Shown here piece by piece: positions 1 through 5,149 of a stretch of 5,149 bases of DNA. Each line of letters opens with the position of its first letter. Within the stretch, counting starts at the first letter, position 1. The DNA is taken from contig CAAEOZ010000146.1 of assembly GCA_900757715.1 (NCBI GenBank), forward strand, positions 1 through 5,149, given 5' to 3'. Origin of the DNA: an uncultured Veillonella sp. Lineage in GTDB: Bacteria; Bacillota; Negativicutes; Veillonellales; Veillonellaceae. Position numbers and translations under genes: made by a program. The notes beneath the pieces were generated by a model, which saw only the letters and a list, made by a program, of their open reading frames with translations, searched no databases and was not told where the DNA came from.

Positions 1-3
1 ATG

Positions 4-30
4 AAAGAGTGGACATAAGCCCACTCTTTT
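4..30 (+). terminator. Rho-independent terminator-like hairpin
   Basis: A perfect 9-bp stem pairs AAAGAGTGG (4-12) with CCACTCTTT (21-29) around the 8-base loop ACATAAGC. On the + strand it ends in TTTT (27-30), as expected for an intrinsic terminator of a + strand gene that lies before the window. Read on the minus strand, the stem is followed by only three Ts before CAT, so it is a weaker terminator for the minus-strand cluster ending at 188, though it may work in both directions. The stem is certain from the sequence; its function is inferred. Confidence 0.62.
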
Positions 31-57
31 AAAAGATTTATATAAAAGTCATATATA

Positions 58-83
58 GTATATCACATTTACTGTGTATATAC
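58..83. repeat. Imperfect AT-rich inverted repeat
   Basis: GTATATCACA (58-67) can pair with TGTGTATATAC (73-83) around the loop TTTAC, with one bulged T at 77, giving a 10-bp dyad. It lies in the 187-base gene-free left edge, about 105 bases beyond the stop codon of the last minus-strand gene. It has no T-run and little GC, so it is not a convincing terminator. It could be a protein-binding site, an mRNA 3'-end structure, or chance in AT-rich DNA. Nothing else was recognised in 31-187. Confidence 0.25.
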
Positions 84-187
84 AAATTCTACGCTTTCTA
101 ATGGGCATTAAAGAAACCAATCCCACATAAGTCATTCTATAAAAACAAAAAATGACAAAAAATAGCATAGTTAAATCTATCCAAACT

Positions 188-883
188 TTAATCAACGCGG
201 TCATTCAAGCCTTTTAGAATAGCACCTAAATGCTCACGCAATAGCACTGCTAAATCATCTAGATGTTTTGCATCTAAATGATGGTCAATTTCTGGATAGC
301 TTTTATAACGAAGTTCCGCAAAGTATTCATCACGCAATTCATTATAATACAATAGTAAGCCTGTACACTCATCCATCTTGCGGTATTCGCCGATGATAAA
401 AGAACCATTAATCATGCGAATCGCATGAGCTGGATCAATATCACGTACAAAGCCTTCTAACTCTTTAGGCATAACTTGTGAGAAGTCCCATTCAGGAATC
501 CCTCGACGACGATAAGTAAAGGTAAAGTTATTAGAAGGTTCTATTAACATATTGGTTAACCCTTTTACACATCGTTCTTGTAGCCCTGTCCAAAAAGACT
601 CTAAATCAGCTCGCACAAAAGAAATGTCCACAAAGGAAAATAGTGGCATTTCTATATGTACTGTATAGTCCTCTACCTCTTTATCATATAAGGCAGACCA
701 ACGCCATCCCAAATCGTTTTGATAGTGGAAAATAGGTACCTTCAATACGTCTTCACCAGCACTAATACGATTAGCTAACTTTGTATAGTCACTTTCAGTA
801 GAGGTAACTAGTGTAAAGCCTTCAATGGATTGAGGCAACCAGGAATAGTCTATGGCTTTACAAGCTTCAATAATCGTTTCCAT
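188..883 (-). CDS. Conserved-looking hypothetical protein, 231 aa
   Basis: I do not recognise the family and assign no function. The predicted product is a soluble-looking, fairly acidic protein of 231 residues with no signal peptide and no membrane segment. Visible features are an aromatic-rich stretch around residues 53-66 (FHYQNDLGWRWSALY), a basic patch TYRRRGIPEWDF at 123-134, a hydrophobic and tyrosine-rich strand GLLLYYNEL at 175-183, and a likely amphipathic C-terminal helix at about 203-226. I chose the ATG at 883 (METIIEACK) over the ATG at 895 because GAGG (893-890) sits 6 bases upstream of it, whereas the earlier ATG has only an A-rich, weak site. The start lies 17 bases inside the end of the lytic transglycosylase gene, which suggests translational coupling and perhaps a related role at the envelope. 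That role is inference only. The reading frame is intact and of normal composition for its neighbours. Confidence 0.8.
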   Translation of the reverse strand: METIIEACKAIDYSWLPQSIEGFTLVTSTESDYTKLANRISAGEDVLKVPIFHYQNDLGWRWSALYDKEVEDYTVHIEMPLFSFVDISFVRADLESFWTGLQERCVKGLTNMLIEPSNNFTFTYRRRGIPEWDFSQVMPKELEGFVRDIDPAHAIRMINGSFIIGEYRKMDECTGLLLYYNELRDEYFAELRYKSYPEIDHHLDAKHLDDLAVLLREHLGAILKGLNDRVD

Positions 884-1421
884 ATAACGCCTCATATCTT
901 TCTTGATACTGTAAGACTGCTTTTACATAGCTACGAGTCTCAGGGAATGGAATCGTATCAACCATTCCATTCCAATTATTTTCGTGAATCCACGATTCCA
1001 CATGACCACGACCAGCATTGTAGGCAGCTAATGCTAGCACCTGATCCCCATTAAACTCCTTCAGCAAATGACCTAGGTACCAAGTACCTAGCTCAATATT
1101 TATAGTAGGCTCTTTTAGTTGACGATCTGTATAGTTGCCATGTCCTACTTGTTGTGCCACCCAACGCGCTGTATCTGGCATGAGTTGCATCAATCCAAGC
1201 GCACCGGTTTCAGACTCCGCTGTGTTTTTATACTTGCTTTCAGCTAAGATAACACTAGCCACCAAAGATGGCGGCACCTGTTCTTTCTCAGCTGCAGATA
1301 TAACTTCCTCTTTATAGTTAAAGGGATACGCGATTTGACGCGCCAAAGGATCATCTAGATATGTAAAATAAAACCACCCAAGTACGACACAGGATAGTGC
1401 CGTTGCCGTTGCACGTTTCAT
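867..1421 (-). CDS. Lytic transglycosylase, SLT domain, membrane-anchored
   Basis: This is a peptidoglycan lytic transglycosylase of the Slt70-like catalytic family (GH23 / SLT fold). It would cleave the MurNAc-GlcNAc glycan bond, leaving 1,6-anhydro-MurNAc ends, outside the cytoplasmic membrane. The 184-residue protein starts with K2R3 and a hydrophobic segment (about 5-21), a signal anchor or uncleaved signal peptide with no obvious cleavage site. The catalytic domain runs from about 37 to 180. Its hallmarks are the catalytic glutamate E61 in ESKY, the GALGLMQLMP block (73-82), AAYNAG (132-137), and the ETRSYV motif (161-166) near the end. The protein is just a membrane segment plus the minimal catalytic domain, with none of the superhelical domain of Slt70 and no LysM or SH3 repeats. 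The ATG at 1421 follows a strong AGAAAGGGGG site 4 bases upstream. It lies 160 bases after coaE with its own candidate promoter, and its end overlaps the next gene by 17 bases. The family is firm; the exact physiological role is not visible. Confidence 0.93.
   Translation of the reverse strand: MKRATATALSCVVLGWFYFTYLDDPLARQIAYPFNYKEEVISAAEKEQVPPSLVASVILAESKYKNTAESETGALGLMQLMPDTARWVAQQVGHGNYTDRQLKEPTINIELGTWYLGHLLKEFNGDQVLALAAYNAGRGHVESWIHENNWNGMVDTIPFPETRSYVKAVLQYQERYEALYGNDY
888..893 (-). promoter_or_regulatory. RBS that decides the start of the 231-aa protein
   Basis: The minus strand reads GAGGCG here, with GAGG ending 6 bases before the ATG at 883. The site lies inside the 3' end of the upstream transglycosylase gene. 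It supports the 883 start over the in-frame ATG at 895, which overlaps this same site. Confidence 0.55.
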
Positions 1422-1478
1422 ATATCCCCCTTTCTACATATAAACTAAAAATAGTCATCAAAATCTAACATATAACAA

Positions 1479-1501
1479 ATGCTAAACTAATATTATGCTA
1501 A
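1479..1501. repeat. Pair of ATGCTAA direct repeats in the transglycosylase leader
   Basis: ATGCTAA occurs at 1479-1485 and again at 1495-1501, a 16-base period (TTAGCAT twice on the transcribed strand). Both copies lie just downstream of the predicted transcription start of the lytic transglycosylase gene. This could be a binding site for a regulator or chance in AT-rich DNA. Confidence 0.2.
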
Positions 1502-1514
1502 GTTTTATGGGCTT

Positions 1515-1523
1515 ATTATACCA
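1515..1523 (-). promoter_or_regulatory. Extended -10 promoter for the transglycosylase gene
   Basis: The minus strand reads TGGTATAAT, a perfect TATAAT with the TGn extension. The hexamer at the -35 position with 17-base spacing (ATATAA) is poor, which an extended -10 can tolerate. Predicted transcription starts near 1508, giving a leader of roughly 85 bases before the ATG at 1421. A TTGCCA at 1569-1564 is an alternative -35, but it lacks a well-spaced -10. This promoter would let the two downstream genes be expressed apart from polA and coaE. Confidence 0.55.
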
Positions 1524-1581
1524 TTTATTACTATTATTTATATACCAAATTTGACACATAAAATGGCAATTATCGATTTTC

Positions 1582-2184
1582 TTATAGAGCTGATTCGATA
1601 CGCTCATTCCAGATGGTATCTAATTGTTCCTTTAAATCCAAAGGTGTACCATTATTATCAATGATTACATCCGCATAAGGACGTTTGTCATCAAGACGCA
1701 TTTGACTCTTAATACGAGCCAATGCATCCTCTTTGGTAAATCCATTGCGGTTCATTAAGCGCTCAATTTGAGTCGACTCATTCACATATACAAGCCACAC
1801 CTCGTCCATCATGGTATACCATTCTCCTTCGATGAGTAAGGGAATATCATATAGTAAAACTGGTGTATGTAGTGCCTCATAATGAGCTGTGAGCTCCATA
1901 ATTCGATTTTGAATATGCTCTTTTAAACAACCATTCAATTGTTGGCGTTTTTTTTCATTATGAAATATAATAGCCCCTAATGCTTCTCGGTTTAATGTCC
2001 CATCATCGTGCAATATATCGGTTCCAAAAATAGCTACAATTGCTTCTAGCCCTTTTGTACCAGGCTCTACAACTTCACGAGCCACAATATCAGCATCGAT
2101 ATACGGTATACCTTTATCCTTAAAATATGTAAGAACTGTACTTTTGCCAGATGCAATGCCACCAGTTAAGCCAATTTTAAACAT
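1582..2184 (-). CDS. coaE: Dephospho-CoA kinase
   Basis: CoaE phosphorylates the 3'-hydroxyl of the ribose of dephospho-CoA with ATP, the final step of coenzyme A synthesis in the cytoplasm. The 200-residue product has the usual family length. It begins with the P-loop motif GLTGGIASGKST (5-16), where K14 and S15 contact ATP phosphates. DADIVARE (30-37) follows, carrying the family's substrate-side acidic residue, then LLYDIPLLIE (110-119), equivalent to the D-[VI]-P-L-L-[FI]-E signature. Next come the arginine-containing lid region (about 141-163) and the C-terminal ADVIIDNNGT (171-180), equivalent to the family's AD-x-V-I-x-N-xG motif. The ATG at 2184 follows AGAAGG (2195-2190) with 5-base spacing. 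It starts 29 bases after the polA stop with no promoter or hairpin visible between, so it is probably co-transcribed with polA. In many Firmicutes mutM (fpg) sits between polA and coaE, but it is absent from this spot. Confidence 0.97.
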   Translation of the reverse strand: MFKIGLTGGIASGKSTVLTYFKDKGIPYIDADIVAREVVEPGTKGLEAIVAIFGTDILHDDGTLNREALGAIIFHNEKKRQQLNGCLKEHIQNRIMELTAHYEALHTPVLLYDIPLLIEGEWYTMMDEVWLVYVNESTQIERLMNRNGFTKEDALARIKSQMRLDDKRPYADVIIDNNGTPLDLKEQLDTIWNERIESAL

Positions 2185-2213
2185 ATATACCTTCTATTTA
2201 TTATAAATATATA

Positions 2214-4835
2214 TTACTTTACTAATGCCCAGTTTTCTGCATGATGTACGTCTACAATAAGAGGTACTTGTAGCTCTACAACAGATTGCATTGTACTGCG
2301 TAATAATTCTTCTATAGCTTCTAATTCAGAGTTAACCACTTCAAGTACTAGTTCGTCATGTACTTGTAATAAAAGTCGAGACTTAAAGTTTTGTTCTTCT
2401 AATTTTTGCTCCACTTGGTTCATGGCTAACTTAATAATATCTGCAGCAGTACCTTGAATTGGCGTATTCATTGCGGTTCGTTCAGCAAAGGAACGACGGT
2501 TAAAGTTACGACTATTAATATCAGGTAACTCGCGTTGACGACCAAACATAGTGCGAACCTTGCCTGTTTCATGAGCCTCTTGAACCATTCGATCCATATA
2601 CTCTTTAACCTTAGGATAACGGCTAAAGTAAAGATCAATATAGTTTTTAGCTTCACCACGTGTAATACCAAGGTCACGAGATAACCCAAAGTCAGAAATA
2701 CCGTAAATAATACCGAAGTTAATAGCCTTCGCATGGGAACGTTCTTCACTAGTTACATCATCTTGAGCTTTACCAAGTACCTCTGCCGCTGTAAAGCGAT
2801 GAATATCCTTACCTTCTACGAAGGCTTTAATCAATGCTTCATCGCCAGATAAGTGAGCTAAAATGCGCAACTCAATTTGGGAGTAATCAGCACTCACCAA
2901 TGTATCATATCCAGCACCTGGATAGAATAAGGCACGAATTTCACGGCCTTTTTCGGTACGAACAGGAATATTTTGCAAGTTCGGATCAGATGAGCTAAGT
3001 CGACCTGTAGCCGTAACCATTTGATTGAAAGTCGTATGAATACGACGAGTTTTATCATTGATAAGAACTGCCAAACCTTCGCAATAGGTAGATACTAATT
3101 TAGCAACAGAACGGTATGCCAAGATTTTTTCAACAATCGGACTTTCGTGACGAAGCATATCCAGTACTTCTGCATCTGTAGAATAACCAGTTTTGGTTTT
3201 CTTGATGATTGGCAAGTTCATCTTTTCAAACAAGATTACACCCAATTGTTTAGGTGAATTGATATTGAAAGTTTCTCCAGCTAGTTCATAAATCTCATCT
3301 TGTACTTGAGCTAGTTCCTCTTTAAAGCGAGCCGTTGTTTCCGCCAACTTCTCTGTATCGATATAGATACCATTCTTCTCCATCACTACTAAAGTATGGA
3401 TTAAAGGCAACTCAATCGTTTCATATAAAGACCATAACTCTTCACGACGTGCAGATTCACAAGCTGCTTCGTTCATAGCGAGTAATGCTTTCACCATGGA
3501 CACGCATTCTACGTCTACACTACCGCTAGCAATGCTAGGTACAGAGAAACGCTCAGTTAGATATAGATATCCATAATTAGTACGTGTAGGATCTAATAAA
3601 TACGCAATGAGAGACATATCGTGAACACGAGCAGTTTTATCAGCATTAAACAAAGAGATCTCAGCTGGCACATCTGCACCAAAGGCTTCGATAATCTCCT
3701 TAGTTTGAGTTGTAACGATGACTTTAGCACCTTGTAATACAGCTAAAACAGCTTTAGTATCGTCTGTTTTTACAATAGTAGCGCCATTAGATAGATACGT
3801 ATTCATTACCGTTCTAAATGGTGTTTTTCCATCTAATATAACATGTACTGCTACCGTCTTATCTTTATAGAAGTCGGCTGTTAATGCTTTAGCATCTGCT
3901 AAATCATCTAAGGAAATCTCCTCTTGTGGTGCAAATAAAGAGCCTGGATCTCCAAAAGCTGCTTCCTCGCCCCCCATTACTTGAACAATGCGAGGTGTTA
4001 ATTTAGTAAAGCCTAAAGTTTCAAATAAAGGCTGTACTTCAGAGGTATGGAAGTTTTGTATAAAATCTTCCACTTTATAAGATAACTCCATATCTGTTTT
4101 TATTGTTGCCAATTCACGAGATAAGAAGGCTAACTCTTTATTCTCTACGAGGCGCTCTTTTAATTTCTTACCAGAAATATCTTCAATATGTTCGTATACA
4201 GATTCAAGATTGCCATATTCGGTAATTAATTTAAGCGCTGTTTTCTCACCTACGCCTGGTACACCTGGAATATTATCGGAAGAGTCCCCCATAAGCGCCT
4301 TCATTTCGACAACCTTATCAGGACCATAACCATAAAGCTCCTCCATATTATCTAGAGTAACTTCTAACATGTCAGAAATACCTTTTTTAGTTAAGAACAC
4401 ATGACTATGTTCTGTTATAAGCTGTAAATTATCGCGGTCACCTGTAATAATTTGGACAGCCATTTCATGGGCTCCAAACTTTTTACTCAAAGATCCAAGA
4501 ATATCATCCCCTTCAAAGCCTTCTTCTTCGATGACACAAATGCCCAATGCTTTTAATACATCTTGAATTAAACTAAATTGTGGACGCAAATCCTCAGGTG
4601 CATCTGGACGATTTCCTTTATATTCACTATACATTTCAGTACGGAATGTTTGACGACCTTTATCAAAAGCTACGGCAATATAGTCAGGATTAATTTCTTC
4701 ATACAATTTAATGAGCATTGTTAAGAAGCCATATACTGCATTCGTTGGTGTTCCCAAAGCAGATTTCAACGGTGGTAATGCAAAAAATGCGCGGAATAAC
4801 AAACTGCTGCCATCTATAATCATTAATTTTTTCAT
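2214..4835 (-). CDS. polA: DNA polymerase I
   Basis: This repair polymerase fills gaps, removes Okazaki RNA primers and supports excision repair. The 873-residue protein has three regions. The 5'-nuclease domain (about 1-290) keeps D8, D58, the YKGNRP motif (72-77), D110/D111, TGDRD (131-135), D184/D187, and the helix-hairpin-helix GVPGVGEKTA (191-200). A divergent 3'-5' exonuclease-like domain (about 305-470) shows no D-x-E motif: the expected spot reads AVHVIL near 329-334, so proofreading is probably lost, as in B. subtilis and Taq. The polymerase domain (about 475-873) is complete. It has TATGRLSSSDPNLQNIP (608-624), motif A DYSQIELR with D650, the O helix with R699, K703, F707 and Y711, and motif C QVHDELVLEV with D827 and E828. 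I place the start at the ATG at 4835 because GTGAGGTG (4847-4840) is its ribosome-binding site. A start at the GTG at 4847 would consume that site. The gene leads the minus-strand cluster and diverges from rpsT. Confidence 0.98.
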   Translation of the reverse strand: MKKLMIIDGSSLLFRAFFALPPLKSALGTPTNAVYGFLTMLIKLYEEINPDYIAVAFDKGRQTFRTEMYSEYKGNRPDAPEDLRPQFSLIQDVLKALGICVIEEEGFEGDDILGSLSKKFGAHEMAVQIITGDRDNLQLITEHSHVFLTKKGISDMLEVTLDNMEELYGYGPDKVVEMKALMGDSSDNIPGVPGVGEKTALKLITEYGNLESVYEHIEDISGKKLKERLVENKELAFLSRELATIKTDMELSYKVEDFIQNFHTSEVQPLFETLGFTKLTPRIVQVMGGEEAAFGDPGSLFAPQEEISLDDLADAKALTADFYKDKTVAVHVILDGKTPFRTVMNTYLSNGATIVKTDDTKAVLAVLQGAKVIVTTQTKEIIEAFGADVPAEISLFNADKTARVHDMSLIAYLLDPTRTNYGYLYLTERFSVPSIASGSVDVECVSMVKALLAMNEAACESARREELWSLYETIELPLIHTLVVMEKNGIYIDTEKLAETTARFKEELAQVQDEIYELAGETFNINSPKQLGVILFEKMNLPIIKKTKTGYSTDAEVLDMLRHESPIVEKILAYRSVAKLVSTYCEGLAVLINDKTRRIHTTFNQMVTATGRLSSSDPNLQNIPVRTEKGREIRALFYPGAGYDTLVSADYSQIELRILAHLSGDEALIKAFVEGKDIHRFTAAEVLGKAQDDVTSEERSHAKAINFGIIYGISDFGLSRDLGITRGEAKNYIDLYFSRYPKVKEYMDRMVQEAHETGKVRTMFGRQRELPDINSRNFNRRSFAERTAMNTPIQGTAADIIKLAMNQVEQKLEEQNFKSRLLLQVHDELVLEVVNSELEAIEELLRSTMQSVVELQVPLIVDVHHAENWALVK

Positions 4836-4839
4836 AATA

Positions 4840-4847
4840 CACCTCAC
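4840..4847 (-). promoter_or_regulatory. RBS that decides the polA start
   Basis: GTGAGGTG on the minus strand ends 4 bases before the ATG at 4835. It matches the anti-Shine-Dalgarno complement at its AGGTG core. Its first three bases form the in-frame GTG that would otherwise extend the protein by four residues (MRCI), so the shorter product starting MKKLMIIDG is the better call. Confidence 0.7.
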
Positions 4848-4862
4848 TTAATTCTATTCTTC

Positions 4863-4871
4863 ATTATAACA
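4863..4871 (-). promoter_or_regulatory. Extended -10 promoter for polA
   Basis: The minus strand reads TGTTATAAT, a perfect -10 hexamer with the TGn extension. The -35 region is weak: TGAAAG at 4892-4887 with an 18-base spacer is the best candidate. Predicted transcription starts near 4856, leaving a leader of about 20 bases that is mostly ribosome-binding site. Confidence 0.6.
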
Positions 4872-4939
4872 TAAGGATCCTTTTAACTTTCATAAATTAA
4901 AATTAATATATTGTTACACTATAAAATGAGTAAGTAATT

Positions 4940-4954
4940 TGATTTTAAAAATCA
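4940..4954. repeat. Palindrome in the polA-rpsT divergent spacer
   Basis: TGATTTT (4940-4946) and AAAATCA (4948-4954) are perfect inverted arms around a single A. It lies about 69 bases upstream of the polA -10 box and about 80 bases upstream of the rpsT -35 box. It resembles a small operator, but AT-rich DNA yields such dyads by chance. It does not fit the FNR-type spacing of TTGAT-N4-ATCAA. Confidence 0.25.
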
Positions 4955-4973
4955 CATATATGCTTTCATTAAT

Positions 4974-4991
4974 AAACAGTAGAAACTGTTT
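4974..4991 (+). repeat. Short perfect hairpin upstream of rpsT promoter
   Basis: AAACAGT (4974-4980) pairs with ACTGTTT (4985-4991) around an AGAA loop, and one more T follows (4992). The shape recalls a miniature terminator, but the stem is short and AU-rich and no + strand gene was seen upstream of it within the spacer. A binding site for a regulator, or a barrier to antisense transcription, is equally possible. Confidence 0.3.
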
Positions 4992-5033
4992 TACAAATCA
5001 TGTCATTAAGGAAAATATTGAGCTGAAAAGTTC

Positions 5034-5062
5034 TTGCGTATCAATATTTGGTATGATATAAT
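5034..5062 (+). promoter_or_regulatory. rpsT promoter
   Basis: TTGCGT (5034-5039) lies exactly 17 bases before a perfect TATAAT (5057-5062), which is also preceded by TGA (5054-5056), giving an extended -10. This is the best promoter in the window. Transcription should start near 5069, giving a leader of about 34 bases ending in the ribosome-binding site. Confidence 0.8.
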
Positions 5063-5087
5063 CATTCAGGTATAAGAAACGATTTTT

Positions 5088-5097
5088 AAGGAGGTGA
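5088..5097 (+). promoter_or_regulatory. Near-perfect RBS of rpsT
   Basis: AAGGAGGTGA is a ten-base complement to the 3' end of 16S rRNA, 5 bases before the TTG start at 5103. It decides the start: no ATG or GTG in the frame lies at a suitable distance, and the TTG leads directly into the conserved PNIKS sequence. Confidence 0.85.
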
Positions 5098-5102
5098 CTC
5101 AA

Positions 5103-5149
5103 TTGCCAAACATTAAATCCAGTATTAGAAGCGTAAAAACGGATGCTGA
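5103..5149 (+). CDS. rpsT: 30S ribosomal protein S20, N-terminal fragment
   Basis: S20 is a primary binding protein of the 16S rRNA 5' domain and helps assemble the small ribosomal subunit. Only 15 full codons are inside the window, reading (M)PNIKSSIRSVKTDA, with two bases of the next codon; the frame is open to the window edge. The start matches the S20 family's lysine- and arginine-rich N-terminus, [PA]-N-I-K-S-x-x-x-R, which contacts 16S rRNA. The start codon is TTG, preceded by an almost ideal ribosome-binding site and a strong promoter. It diverges from polA. The identification rests on a short but characteristic stretch plus the ribosomal-gene style of its promoter and RBS. The rest of the gene, normally around 85-90 codons, lies outside. 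Confidence 0.88.
   Translation, partial: MPNIKSSIRSVKTDA

Noticed and set aside
1..18. Tiny frame ATG AAA GAG TGG ACA TAA at the window edge
   Set aside because: Six codons overlapping a terminator stem, with no visible upstream context; not supportable as a gene.
131..156. GTCATT / AATGAC inverted repeat as a terminator for the minus-strand cluster
   Set aside because: The stem is only 6 bp with a 14-base loop and no GC-rich core, too weak to call in such AT-rich DNA.
884..895. ATG at 895 as the start of the hypothetical protein
   Set aside because: It is in frame but lacks a good ribosome-binding site, while the ATG at 883 has GAGG at 6-base spacing.
830..1054. Open frame of 74 codons on the + strand
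   Set aside because: It lies antisense across the junction of two supported minus-strand genes, has no ribosome-binding site and no recognisable protein motif; it is a shadow frame.
1135..1317. Open frame of 60 codons on the + strand
   Set aside because: It is fully antisense to the SLT catalytic domain, whose motifs are intact on the other strand.
2468..2749. Open frame of 93 codons on the minus strand with hydrophobic, membrane-like residues
   Set aside because: It is an alternative frame inside the highly conserved polymerase domain of polA; the hydrophobicity is a by-product of the frame shift.
4939..4955. FNR-like site TTGAT...ATCAC in the polA-rpsT spacer
   Set aside because: The half-sites are 7 bases apart where FNR needs 4, and the second half-site is imperfect.

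Overview
This is an AT-rich window of ordinary chromosomal housekeeping DNA. It looks like a low-GC Firmicute-type bacterium. The protein flavour and gene grouping would fit the Negativicutes (for example Veillonella), but that placement is an impression from memory, not a tested assignment. Purine-rich Shine-Dalgarno sequences, consensus TATAAT boxes and a B. subtilis-like DNA polymerase I without a recognisable proofreading active site support the Firmicute call.

Layout: the left edge (1-187) has no gene. It holds a terminator-like hairpin at 4-30, probably ending a + strand gene that lies before the window, and an imperfect AT-rich dyad at 58-83. From 188 to 4835 four genes lie head to tail on the minus strand. 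In transcription order they are polA (DNA polymerase I, 2214-4835), coaE (dephospho-CoA kinase, 1582-2184), a short membrane-anchored lytic transglycosylase (867-1421), and an unrecognised 231-residue protein (188-883) whose start overlaps the end of the transglycosylase gene by 17 bases. At the right edge, rpsT (ribosomal protein S20) starts on the + strand with a TTG codon and runs out of the window after 15 full codons.

Regulation: polA and rpsT diverge from a 267-base spacer. Each has a recognisable extended -10 promoter (TGnTATAAT), and the spacer also carries two small perfect dyads. A third extended -10 box lies in the 160-base gap between coaE and the transglycosylase gene, so the last two genes can probably be transcribed separately from polA-coaE. 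No terminator-like hairpin was seen inside the minus-strand cluster, so readthrough from polA to the last gene is also plausible.

How the genes relate: polA works in DNA repair and Okazaki-fragment processing, coaE performs the last step of coenzyme A synthesis, and the transglycosylase cuts peptidoglycan. They share no pathway, and the grouping looks like an inherited housekeeping neighbourhood. The only tight functional hint is the overlap between the transglycosylase gene and the unknown gene. No mobile element, CRISPR array, tRNA, rRNA or evident new system was found.
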